From assembly GCA_934045075.1 (NCBI GenBank), contig OW203721.1, positions 26,160,181-26,224,180 of the forward strand: a DNA stretch of 64,000 nucleotides, read 5' to 3'. Numbering within the stretch: position 1 is the first letter of the stretch; every line of letters starts with the position of its first letter. The notes under the pieces were generated by a model, which worked only from the letters and a program-made list of their open reading frames with translations, did no database searches and was not told the origin of the DNA. Of this stretch, positions 31,291 to 44,200 are shown piece by piece. Origin of the DNA: Yponomeuta sedellus (taxonomy: Eukaryota; Arthropoda; Insecta; Lepidoptera; Yponomeutidae). The translations under genes were made by a program, and so were the position numbers.

Positions 31291-34200
31291 AATGTAGAAC
31301 AATAAAATAACAATTATACGTTAATTAAAGTTCGCGGTAATTAAATTAAAATCATTGGTGATATCACCATTGATTCAAAAAAAGTATTTACAATTTAAAG
31401 TAAGCACATCCTCGTATATTTTTTGTAAAATTATCAACAATAAACTCGCGCACTTTGAATCGAATGTCTAATATATGAAATGCAAACAACATAATTTAAA
31501 GCTAAAGAACGTCGATGCATTTTTGTCTATGCTGGGTATTTTGTACAACTACGTTATTTTATACATATTTTGTAACACTTATTTATCCGTTTGTGTAGGT
31601 ATTGGAGCTATTTCGAATTCTTGCAATAAGGGAAGTAACAACTGTTACTAGGTGCGGCGCTATTACCCTAACGTGCATAGGTGGTAGGCATGCCTTTAGC
31701 ATAATAGGAAGTTTTAAGCAATTAGTTTATGGTTTTAACTTATGGTTTTATTTTGTCAATTTCAATGTAGATCATCACATCATCGTATTTGTTACAGGTT
31801 TTTTTTTTAATCCAGCCTATAAACGTCCCACTGCAGGGCACAGGCCTTCTCCCAGAAAGTGAGTGTATGGGCTTAATTGCCACGCGTGCCCACCGTGGAT
31901 GGGCAATTTCAAGCGCTGATGTTTTTCAGACACTCACGTTTCCTCAGGGGCTTAAATAATTTTATTTGAGTTTCACGCCCCGCCAAGTGTGTCGTTACAT
32001 TTATTTTAAAGGAAATATACAACTGTATGTCTTGACTTAGAATCCACAAAAGAATGCCGATGACACATGTTTTATAAAAAAGACAAATAAAAAAAAATTC
32101 ACTTCCAAGTGAATTGTTATTCTTGTTTTATTTTGAAATTTAACACACGATTTTAATATTTAATATTTTAATTTTACTAACGTTTTCCGGATTCCTCGTT
32201 TTTAAAAAAGTTATGGCTTTTGTTGTTTTATCTTTTTGTGGGTTTCTTAAGGCAGTTTTTTCTGTTTAATTTCAGTCTGTTTCTACTACAAATACTGAAT
32301 AGATATTAATTCTGGTCGCACATCCATCGTCAGAACCTCAAACGAATGTAATTCGACTGATGGCCTAAACTTCCTGCGATGCAGGAAGACACCCGTGCCC
32401 CGGCAGTGGGGTTGAGGGTTGATATGAAACTAATGAAACGTCACCGGCAAAGATTGTTGGTATTATGCTCTATTTTGGAATCACTCTCCGGTAATACGGC
32501 AATTTTTTTTAAACAATAGTTTTACACATTTTTTTTGTTGAGCGTTGTTTTATTTTATTAATTGTAATGTGGATCACATAGGTTTGTGTTTTTATTTGGC
32601 GCACGGTGCTTTAGCAATTAACCGAGGTTTAATCATTTTGCTTGGCTGTCATACCACTATTTCCATTATAAATTGTCGCAAGGTGCTCTAGAAGTAAACC
32701 CAGATTTAGAATAATTTCGTTTGAGATGCACGCCTCGTATTTAACGTCATGTACATATTAAAATGAAATATACAATTGTCTAATGGCTACGTACTACACT
32801 AATAATTTATACTGTACTATACAACTGTCTACCTTGATACTAAAAATCACTGTAGTCCGGTTAGGCGGCTAGCATGTCTTTACTTTTTAATCATAATAGT
32901 TTTACGCAATATGTTTTATTGACGTGGTTTTAATTTATTAATTTTATTATGTACCATCACATAGGTTTGTGTTTTATTTGGCGCAAGGTGCTTTAGCAAT
33001 TAACCGTGGTTTCATAATTATTGTTTCGGTGTCATGCCACTATGTCCATTACTCACTGTCCATTTTAAAGAAAATATTTAAGTAAAGTGAAGACAGTATG
33101 TACTTGTTGCATATCTCTTCACGATTGTTGTATTATTTGTTAAAAGTGTAAGGAATTTTTAGCATTTAATTTAAAAGTATTTAATATTATACTGCGTAAC
33201 GTGAAATCATTTTAATGATCGTGTTTAACCATGTATAGTTTAGGTATGTTTTGTTGTCTATTTATTTCGCAAACCAATCTGGTTCGAGTTCAGTTTAGTG
33301 TATATTTGTTGTTAAAGTGCCTAATATATGTATATTATTCTGAATTGTAAAAACGACTGAATTTTAAACACAAATCATTTTTACAAAATAGGGCACTATT
33401 TTAACAGGTTAATATATTTATTTTAATCTTTGTAGTTCAATTTTAATTCCTCTGCCTGTGAATAAGAATTTAAGTCGATACAAGGTTTGTAAGTATTATT
33501 AAATTCATACACCTGCCTCATAATTTGAGTAATATTGTTTCTATGGGACAGACGACTAATATTTAGAAAATTATATAAAATGATGACCTTTGGAACCGCA
33601 ATAATTATTATACTTACTTTTTTGTTCAAATTGTAAATAAACTTTATTGTAATTAAGACACAAGACTTTTATTTTGAAATCAATTGTAATCAAAGAAATT
33701 TAGTACAACTCAGACTGTATTTGATAAAAAATTTACGTATGTACGTAAAATGTGAAGAATAATACCATAAGTAAGCTTGTACTAGAATTGATAGCTGGCT
33801 GAGTGGCATCATCTATTAATTCATCAAACACGATGGATGGTATTCGTATTTTGAGTTTCTCCGTCTTCTGGAGCCTGAGCCACTTACCTACAACAGTGAC
33901 AGTAACTCTTCTGACAATAGTATTGCTGTTCTCAAACTCATATACAGAATTGATAGAAATCAGCAGTGGTTAATATGTACTTGAAATACTTAACGGGTTT
34001 TCAAAGTTAACACCGCAACAAAAGCAAACGTTGGTATAAAGTAGTTATGAACCAACTCTTCCAACGTCTTTGAGCAATATTGTTAGTGTTTTGCAGAATG
34101 GTCCGTTCGAACTTATATTGCACTTATCAGTACAAACAACAGTGTGTTGTTGAATTCTAGAAAGTGACAAGATGGATTTCATCACTCTTCATTAGTCTTG

Positions 34201-34391
34201 GCTGCAATAGAGAAAGAGGAAGGACAGCCGAACACAATATTTTATGCCCTCGATGACACTAAAAGGTTGTCTGTAGATTTTTTCCGTGCATTGTACTGTA
34301 CGTCCTATGCCTAGTGTGGATTTCATTGATTCACTTGGAAAACTGCGACGAAGCCCAAAAGCAGGGTAATGTGGTTGGCTCGTTTGTATTT

Positions 34392-34448
34392 AGGTTGGAG
34401 TGTCCCAAAAAAACCAATAATAATGAGTTTTTTGGGACACCCTAACCT
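34392..34448. repeat. 57-bp hairpin
   Basis: AGGTTGGAGTGTCCCAAAAA against TTTTTGGGACACCCTAACCT around a short AT-rich loop. Probably the joined ends of a DNA transposon. Confidence 0.8.
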
Positions 34449-34907
34449 TAGGTATAAAGTAAGTCCGGATCAATGTTCCCTCGTAACTCCTCAACCGATG
34501 GTCACATTTTGTAAAACAAGATCTTAATCGATTGGCCTTGGTTGAGCGAGTGGCCTAGGCACGAATCAACAAAAAGAAACAATCATTGAAAACACAAATA
34601 AAAAACTGAAATCATGAAAAAATACCAACAATTCGACTGTCGAGCTTTAAAATACTAGGAAGGTTGATGGGACCCAAATTCTACAATAAACCTCGTGAAA
34701 GGCATCGAGGTTAGTCGTGTCTTCTTAGTTATTAATGCTCAGCAGTCTGGCTGGTTGCTATTTATTTTCTGTCGTTGGGGTCAATAATATTGTGTTCATT
34801 ACAGTACTTATCGTAATTTGAGTTGTGGACGACTCTCATTTACTTCATAACACAGGTGACACCATAATTATGTACGAAAATAAGAAGTCCTACTCTTTAA
34901 ACAAACA

Positions 34908-35061
34908 ATAGTTATATATTAAACGGGTCAAATCGCGATTATTTATTAGGTAAAACGTAATTACCTTATTTCCCGACGTTTCGGCAGCGTTAGGTACAGT
35001 TGGTAATGTTACGTTTTACCTAATGAATAATCGCGATTTGACCCGTTTAATATATAACTAT
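34908..35061. mobile_element. 154-bp fold-back of the GACGTTTCGGC family
   Basis: The outer arms ATAGTTATATATTAAACGGG and CCCGTTTAATATATAACTAT are exact complements over 20 bp. Arm similarity continues through ATCGCGATT and GGTAAAACGTAA. Confidence 0.8.
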
Positions 35062-36139
35062 GTATGAGTATCGCGAATCATTATGAAATACCTACTAAAA
35101 CCATGTTAACTATGGGGACAGCTATAAAATCGCGAATTTTTAGCTCTACCATACACTTTAGCGGCTTAGTTGGCACTGGCTGTAGTAGTACCTACATTAC
35201 TAAGAACAGCTGACAATTTTTTTGCATGTTTTTATTGACTGCTGAACGCCGTCTTTCGCTTAGACATAGGTACCCTGAGTAGGTACCTATCTGTTTAGAG
35301 TACTGCCAATAAACGTTTACAATGTTATAAAGGGTATTTCTCTATTTAACGCTTCTCTAAATAATCTGTAGGTAATTACATCTTTCCCTTTACCAGAGAC
35401 TACCTATTTAAACTGCCCCTTAGAAGTGTTTTAAGGAATCATGTTTTTGTAAATAAGACCGACATTCTGGTGCCCAGAAAAATCTGACCGCTGAAATCGA
35501 AAGTGAAGCTGTCAAGATGCAGTATTGTTTTGTTCAGCACTTTGCCACCGCACTCGAGACAGCTGTAAATCAGTTATATTATATTCAAGGGGTTTGTACT
35601 TAAATATACTTTTAAAATATCCTAAAGTATGGCCGTTAAATGTTGCTATTACAGCTGGGGTACTTCAGATGACGACGCACTCGTGGGGGAAGACCACGCC
35701 GCGCTTAGGCACCGTCGGGCAGGCTGTAACGATGCAAATACAGGCTTACAGTTGGTCCTAATTTACACAAGAAACAGCAAGTAAAACTTTAACGGCCTTA
35801 CTAATAAAGGTTATGAGCTGGGTGTTATGCGAGGTCTGACGAACTGGTTATTTGTACGCTAAATGCGATTAAACCAGTTTAAATTGATATCCTCCTAAGC
35901 CTAAGCTAAACCTAAGCCCAATTCACACCCAATGATTTAGTAGGAAGTCCGGGAAACTTACTGTTCCAGGCCCAATATTTTCCTCATCATTTTTTAGACA
36001 ACAAGAAGAAACAGTTCTTCAAAATCTACGTATAGTTTTAGAAGTCTTGAAGTAACTGTTACCTCCAGGGATTAGGAGGCTAAACGTCAAATAGTTATTC
36101 AGAGTGTAGCTATAACTTATTAGTAAGGCCGTAATTGTT

Positions 36140-36340
36140 TTGTCGAAAATTCAGACCCTTTACTATCTTTATTTGATATCAACCGATGCCCCAGTAGTAG
36201 GTACATGTCCCCACTGCTGGGGCATCGGTCTCTTTCCGCATCGCAGAAAGGTTAGGCTATACTCCACCACGGAGGCCAAGTCCGGGTTGGTGGAGGATTG
36301 TAAGACATTGGCAGGCCTTACTGTCAGAAGTAAATTTTAA
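36140..36340 (+). mobile_element. SINE-like repeat fragment
   Basis: CATGTCCCCACTGCTGGGGC, GGTTAGGCTATACTCCACCA and GGCCTTACTGTCAGAAGT, as in 19075-19285 and 22609-22735. Confidence 0.65.
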
Positions 36341-37027
36341 GGTAATTTGAACACCCATAAATGACATGTTTTTACCACTTTTTCTAAACCTGTTTCGTCA
36401 TGCGAGAACACTTCCCCGTCTAGCAGTGGCTTAACGGTGTGTCGTTTCCTGAGTACCATTTCATAGAACCATGACAATTAATATTACAGAACATGTAGGC
36501 GGACTAATTGCACTGTTTAGTTTTTGTATGAGTGTGTGTGCAAATCTTCTGCGCTATGTACCTACCTACATCATAATAAACTACAAATTGTAGTTTGCTT
36601 CAATGTTGGATGGTTCAATCTACTGTATTAAGAACCCAGTATGTAACTACCTTTTTCACATCGCTGGCCATAGAACCCAGTGCCCGCACACTTGCAGTCA
36701 TAGCCCGGGTCCTGAACAGTCTGGATGCAGATGCCGCGAACGCATGGAGATCGGAGGCAGATATTGGAGCTACTCTCTGCAAAGATGTAGATTTTCATGT
36801 TTTTTAGTAGTCGAGCAGTATTGAATTCCTATAAAAACTTCTGCGTGTTGAACTTGTGAAACGGTGTTATCCTTCTTTCTATGATCTGAGGTGTTATCTG
36901 GTTATTTCAAGACCAGCCAAATGCGCCGCGTAGTAATAATGGCGCCACTAATGGATTTTTTTTTATCTTTTTACACATCGTTTTTGCAACGTGTCGGTAT
37001 AATATTTTAATTATGTTAATTGAGTCG

Positions 37028-37136
37028 CGATGCTGGATGCGGCAAGCTGAAGACAGGGCGCTATGGCGCTCATTAGGGGAGGGCTATGTCCAGCAGTGGA
37101 CTACATAATATAGCCTGAAGAAGAAGAAGAATAGTC
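37028..37136 (+). pseudogene. RTE-type LINE 3' fragment
   Basis: Encodes [20 protein letters not shown] and QWTT, then a (GAA)n tail. 5'-truncated. Confidence 0.7.
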
Positions 37137-37315
37137 GCTAACCTAAGGAAAAAAAACCTAGGATTAGACAGCATTAAAATAAAAACGGCCGTTTTGGCAT
37201 GTAGATGCTGTCTAGTCCAACCCAGGTCCGTGGTCCTAAGGTCTCTGACGTGGGACCTCATACCACTATTATAACATGATTGAGAAATTGTACAGACGCG
37301 CAAAACTATTACAAA

Positions 37316-37693
37316 CCTAAAAAATCACCCATGCAGGGATTCCAACCCGCGACCTTTGGCTATCCGTGCCAGCGCTCTTCCAACTGAGCTAATGGGTGAC
37401 TCACCGGCATCAGTGAAATTTCGAACCTCTTTACAATACTCTCTGTATTACGTACAGGCAGCGACATCTTGCTGAAGTAATTTGCATCACTTGCAGCCCC
37501 GAGTAGGTACCCACTTTGCAGTTAGGTTTTACATCGGAATGATATCGGTGTACCCAAATGATTATATTCTTTTTTTTAATGCACTAACCCGTGCTAAGGT
37601 GCAGTAGAAGTCGCGGGTTCGAATCCCGGCCTGGGTGGAGTTTTTAGCCTCGAAATAGGTTTTTAAAATTGTCCTTAGCACGGGTTAGTGCAT
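37316..37693. repeat. Inverted SINE pair
   Basis: A reversed SINE (37316-37597, B box GGTTGGAATCCC, A box TTAGCTCAGTTGG) is followed by a forward 3' half (37604-37693, GTCGCGGGTTCGAATCCCGG to GGTTAGTGCATTTAAAA). Confidence 0.75.
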
Positions 37694-38065
37694 TTAAAAA
37701 AATAATATAAAAACTATTTACAAACACACAAAAATATATTTTTGCAAAAACGATTACGATTACCAATGGATACATTTTATTTTATCTTTTTTAGTGATCA
37801 TCGTAGGTTTTCGAGAGACCCCATACATCAGTATTTATGGCTCTCGAAAAGTTACGACATTGGCCCGGTTGGTAGACAAACCCCAAAGTTTGTGGCAAAC
37901 AGACATATATGTGTATTTAAAAAAATCTGTAAAAGCTAGGAAAGTTTCCTGTCAGTAAGTATTACCAGCCAATAAGCATGTACCCGATAGGGCCGAGACC
38001 CACTAGCGGTTACTTAGATAACATGCGAGGTACGATGTGTTCATTTCGGTCAACCGCACGAGCTT

Positions 38066-38268
38066 TCATGTTAGAGACCCCCACACTAGGGGGGGTCTAA
38101 GACACGCGAGTGCCTTCAATCCCTTGGACGGACCTCGGTACGCGTTCATGCAGGCGCGCCGGTTGGGGTAGATGTACTCGTTCATGCACCCGTAGCCGCA
38201 CACGCAGGAAGATCCAACGATCTTGCAGCCACTTTGCTGCTGCTTAGGCTCGCAGTCGCGTGAAGCCG
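38066..38268 (-). CDS. Secreted cysteine-rich peptide, exon 2
   Basis: Acceptor TGTTGCAG read on the - strand; it begins in the Ala codon split with exon 1. Carries all mature cysteines and a TGA stop at 38066-38068. Confidence 0.72.
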
Positions 38269-41200
38269 CTGCAACAGATAAGATAACAATTAAAATATTG
38301 GCCTTTTTGCATCTAATTAATGAGATGATTTATACAGCGTCCAGTGGTATCTTCACTCACACACTAGATGGGTGAAGGGACCACTCCGACGCTGTAGTGC
38401 CTGGGACATGGTTTTATAGATGGTTTTAAGATAACAATTACTAAATTACTATTACATCATTATTCGTAGCCTCCGTTCTCTGAGACGAAGGAGAAGAGAA
38501 AAACTAGGCTGGAGATATCATCCCTAGCCATGAACAGAGAAAAATGGAAAGCCCTTGTGTCAGCCCCAGACTTCACGAAGGAGTAAAGGGACCAAAGCAG
38601 AAGACAGCCTTATATTACGGAGCGGTGTTAGCGCAGCTGTAATGCCGGCCTCACATTCGGGAGGTCGTGGGTTCCGTGCCAATGTCTGTTTTTTTAGTTA
38701 CATTTGAGAAGTGATACCAATACCACTCCCTAACAGTGAAGGAAAACCTCGCGAGGAAACCTGAGTGTCTGAGTTGTTCACATACCTCAACGCTTGAGGC
38801 TAATGGATAATTAAGCCTATCCTCTGAGATGCCTGTGCCCTGCAGTGCGACGTATAAAGGCTTGGTACACACAACATATAATTACACTAGACTACACTAC
38901 AGCGTTTAGAGTCTAACGCTTTAGTGTAGCGTTTATAATCTAAACGCTGTGGTTTAGTCTAGAGTAACATTCACAACCATCTAAACTTTAGATGGTTGTG
39001 AATGTTTGTCTATATTTTGGTCCACCGAGGTACCTATACTTATTCTTCTAGTGGAAAGGCTGGCCAAAAACTATTAAAATACTGGGCATTGGTGTATGGG
39101 TTATTTTCCAGGTTGTAATGCACCCGGAAAAGAGTTTGATAATCTGATTGCTGTGAGTGGGTGGACGTGGACGGGGCGAAAGAACTTTTTCTTAGCGTGT
39201 CGATGGCAAGCCATCGTGGTGAAAGGATTTGCCAATCAGCGTAAGGGACTCGCTGATTGTTGCCCAGGGTGCGCCAGACGTTCGGCTCAGTGAGTACCTA
39301 CGTCGTTCGGGGAGGCTCCTTTAATACAGCGAAAAAACTGCCGTCACTTGAGGAAGGTGTATGTATCCGATAGTAAAAAAATGGAATGGGATCCTGCCCG
39401 AAGATGCTGACACCCTGTGCCGATGTGGAGCTGCACAAACAACAATGCATCTTTGTGTCTGCCCTGAAGCTCCACAGTGCAGTTTGCGGGATCTCATGGA
39501 GGCATCACCCGGCGCGCTCGCAGTGGCGCGGTTTTGGGAGCGAGATGTCTGAGAGGAGGGCGGCGCTTTCGACTCGACCCGAAGAAGAAGTAAAAAATAT
39601 CGGCTGATAAATAAGCAATATGGATTAAATTGGATGATTATAAAAAAAACGCTGCACATCAAAAACTGTAACAAAATGTCGTCCATACAATAGCAAGGTG
39701 CGTGAACAAAATAAATAGGTTTATTAACAAAGCATTTATTAAAAAATATATATAGACTTAAAAAACTTATCTAATATCAACAAAGCCTGTATCTGTTGGT
39801 GCCTCGGATCATTTAGTTGAATGTTTATGTTATGTAGCACCTACTGTGCCCTCATTTATAAGACAGCGCTTCAAATAAACTCGAATTAAACGGCCTTATT
39901 CACAAAAACACGATTCCTCGATTCGATTACAAAGCACGACCCGCTTTTTGATGCCTCCCGACTATCTACGGTTTGCTAAAAGAAATCTCTGTACAAATGT
40001 TGTTTGGTATGTAATATCCTGTTAAATGTATTATGTGCAATAAAGTATACCTATATAATAATACCTATTTGTCTAAGCATCCCTCAGAGTCTTTTCCTTA
40101 TTTTAATCGGCATTTGCGGCAAGCTGAAGACAGGGCTATGTCCAGCAGTAGACTAGTATAGCCTGACGACGACGACGAAGACAGGGCGCTATGGCGGTCA
40201 TTGGGGGAGGGCTATGTCCAGCAGTGGGCTAGCATCGCCTGAAGGAGAAGAAGAATCAGCATTTATCGAGCGTTTTAAGGAATCGTGTTTTTGTAGATAA
40301 GGTCGATTGACTATTAAATAAATGAGAAATTAAAAACGTAATTCACAACCATCAAAACTTTCCCAGTTCACACAGATACCTACCTACTATAGTTATTCTA
40401 CACTAATTTACAAACATGGAGAATAAGAGATCTTATTATTAGGTAGTTTATTAGAGACCTATTTAGAGGCGAAGGCGGCCGCTTACATTGTACATTGACA
40501 TTCAGCCAACAGAATGTAAATTCTTTACGTTGAAATAAATTGATTTGAATTTGAATTAGAGGCTAAAAATTCCACCCATGCCGGGATTCGAACCCGAGAC
40601 CTCTGGCTATCCGTGCCAGCGCTCTTTTCAACTGAGCTAATGTGCTACTCACCGGCATCATTGAAATTTCGAACCTCTTTACAGGTAGTTTATTGATAAT
40701 TAAATCTCTATATCTTCATCAGCAGTGCTTGTATTATTATAAATAACCCTATAACAACGTTATTTACAAAAAAAAAACGATTTCTTCAAAACACTCCTTA
40801 GAGGCAGTTTAAGTAAACTGTAGTAAAGTTTTTCCCTTTCCAACAGACTATTTAAACTGTAGAATCGAGGTAGAATCTGTCTGTTTTAAATATTATTTTT
40901 TCTATAAATAGGAGCGTCTTTTATATTGTTTAATATTGCACTACCTGCTAATCTTGTCTCCAAAACTTAGGTTAGCTAGTAGATAATGCTAAGTAGCATT
41001 AAGCTCAACTATGTGCAAAATTTTTATGCAATAAAGAATGTTATTATTATTATTACATGTATAATAAGGTCGTACCTATATGTTCAGCGTCGTCCATACA
41101 CAACAGAGCAGCACAGTGGGTGCCTATATTGAGGGTTTATCGGCGCACTTCCGTCCGCTCTGCATTACAATCAAACACGCTTTATTCCTTAGATAGTCAA

Positions 41201-44200
41201 GCTTTCATACCAGCCATTGCACGGTTTCACATTAGTCACAAAACGCTTCATCGGACAGACTGGGACTTGTTTCATGGAGCTAAAATTCATGGTTTATCAT
41301 GACAATTCGATGTAGGTACATTGTAAAGTCGATTTGGAGATTTTTGACAATTTTTTCTCCAAAATTATAGTATAGATTTCGAAACAAACAGGTTTCTGTG
41401 CTGCTTTGAATAAAATCTTTTTGATTTGATTTATTACCCACAGTAGATGTATTTAACATTTACATAACATTTACATGCAGGCACAGCACATACATGTCTT
41501 CTGGCCCCACAATAGGATGTCGCAGGAACCAGAAACAACATCACAAACATGTAAACATCCAAGACCTGAGTGCCTAGTGCGAGTTTTTTAACTACTCGAT
41601 CGCGTTAACGTAAACTCATATTTCTATGGCATCGAGGAAGCGCCACCTAGCGACAAGTATGGAAATTAAAATTGCTGAGTGCGAGTTGTAATGGTTTACG
41701 TTGAGAAGTGAACACGTTTACCAGCCAAAACACGAATAAACGCGAGTGCGAGTTGTACTGTGACAGCGTTTTGCCAGTTCGAACGGTTAACTTACTCATA
41801 CCGACTACTCAATGCTCGATTAACGCGGTAGTAAAGTTATTCGATTGGATCTGTCAAACTCGCACTAAGCACTCTGAGTTTATTTTTTGTCCCCAGCCGG
41901 GGTTTGAACCCTTGACCTCTTGCATGGTAGGCAGATGCGCTACCGCTACGCCACAGAGGTCGTCTGTGGAACTTCTTCTTTCTTCTGAGATTAAGAAGTA
42001 GACTCTTCTACGCAATGTACCTACCTCGTATTGACATTGCAAACTACGAATGGTAGTTTTATGAAACTCGGCCCTTGTAGTTCATTGGTAGGTACCTACC
42101 TACATTTACTAAGACTGTTGGAAAAAAGTTGAATGCATATAACATTAAACACATAGTCTAACTAACATTTACATACAGACACATACATTGCATCTGCCCC
42201 CACACTAGGATACGCTGTGTCGTGGGAACCAGAAACAACGACATCACAAACATGTTTACACATCCAAGACCTGGGCTTTCTTTGTCTCCAACCCGGGACT
42301 ATAGTCCTATTAGTGTGTCTTGCAGTTACCTTATGTTCCAACCTTCGTTATGCCAGGATTTTATTCGTGGGCTACTAAGACTAATAAATAATGCCTTTTC
42401 CAGCTCTAAAGTCTTGATGCACCAAATAAATCTAAAAGCCTAGGAGTAATCTACGAGTTGTTCCATATTTTGTTGATTCCAATAGCAAATTGCTTTTTGC
42501 TATATGATCGCTATGCCCGAAATCTGCTGTCTGTTCTCTGTGGCTGTCTCTTAGATCTCTTTCTATTTCGCCTTATAAGCAAAATCTTACATGTCCGGAA
42601 TTATGTGAATACAGAATTAGGTCACCTAAGCTTACATGTATAATTGAGATTTTGAAATTTACAAGATTTATTAGGTCATAATAAATCTGTATCTACCAAA
42701 ACGTCTCTGAAACATGTATCCTACAATTAATATTGTCAGTTAATCACTAGTACCTAGGACATTTTTAGCGAGTATCTACAAATTATAAACTATGAGCGTC
42801 CTGTGACTGTCCACAAAGCAAACGACTGATGATCAAACTTTACTCTTGTACTGTGTAAAGGTTATCGACCTTTACACAGTACAAGATTTGCTACTTACTA
42901 AAAGACCACGTACTAGTTTTAGCCAATTGAGTGTTATTTTATTTAATAAGGAAGTAAATTAAAGACGACTGTAATTTGTGAATAAGGGTTTTGTGCATAA
43001 GATCTATAGATTTGTTAAAATAAATATAAATGTTCCAGTTTGCCCAGTAAGATTAGGTACCTTCTCATTACGCACAATTGTAAAGATTATGAAAAAAACA
43101 CAATGACCGCCAGGCAAAATGCTATGATAAATTAATAGATAAACAATACTTACAGTAAACATAAAACCGTTAACTCTGTTTCTTATCTAGAACGGTGTTT
43201 ACAATAATATTATGACTCAGGAAATCATAGTACGAGATAAAAAACCGTCTCTGACATTTAACACAAGTTATGTAAATGACACTCCGGGACATAAGTAAGT
43301 GTCTTTCCAATCGAAATCGTGGAAAACATCGTGAGGAAGCCCGCGACTTGGTTGACTCCGCATGTATTAGTCTAGTCTTTCCTGTGGGCCAGGCCGACTA
43401 AGCTGTCAGGACGGTTTAAATGCGGAGCAAGCCTGACACCGTCTAAAACAATGTCCCAGGCACTGCAGCGTCCGAGAGGTCCCTTCACCCATCCATGCTA
43501 ATGGATGGTGTATAAATCATCTTATTACGAGAATGGTTTTTTTTTGGTCCCGTGCAATTTTGGTATCAACTAAGTATTACATAGGTATTACGATATACGA
43601 CTGTAATGATCACTACGCGTGCGTCCCCCATGCGGATTAGTGATTTCAAGCATTGTTTATTGAACACTTCAGGCACAAAGTTCTTTTAATGTAAGTTCAT
43701 CGTAAACTCATTTGTAAATATTATCCAACAGGTACCTACGTGTTTTTCTAAAGTATCTATCAGTCGCTATACACCAACCTCAGTTTAACAAAGTAGAATA
43801 CCATGTGTGTAGGAAATAGTCTTGCCACACTTGTGAGACAAAGAAGAGACTTGAGATAAATACCTCTACCACGATCTTTTTACATGATTACGAAAGATTA
43901 CTAAAAAATATATAGGTAATGAAGTGTATAACCGGCAAGATGCCGTTTCTGAATTGGTCATTTCGCTAAGTATTAACTGTCAGAGCGGTGGTAGCGGAGC
44001 GGTGTAGATCTCCGGCTTCTCAATCGGGAGGTCGTGGGTTCGAACCCCGGCATGCACCAATGACTTTGTTTTCTAAGTTATGTACATTTGTGAAATCATA
44101 GTAACAATACTACTCGCTGACGGTGAAGGAAAACATCGTAAGGAAACCCTAGTGTCTGAGGTGTTAGCGTACCTCAGCGCTTGCTACGTACAACGGCCCA

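Larger units (their letters stand above)
30144..36000. other. CPT1 3' side and intergenic sequence
   Basis: AT-rich, with no further exon I can support. It contains the MITE at 30898, SINE tail pieces near 31803-31920 and 32360-32420, and an inverted repeat at 34908. The CPT1 3' UTR probably occupies the first part; several AATAAA motifs exist and none could be preferred. Confidence 0.5.

Noticed and set aside
36595..36824. Cysteine-rich open frame resembling a TIL inhibitor (CPHTC ... GCRCR) and an overlapping helical frame
   Set aside because: Two overlapping frames in the same strand compete, no splice partners or signal peptide exon were found, and the cysteine spacing is not convincing.
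39096..39293. 65-codon open frame with several Cys and Trp
   Set aside because: No family recognised; it lies just before a LINE fragment and is probably part of it or random.
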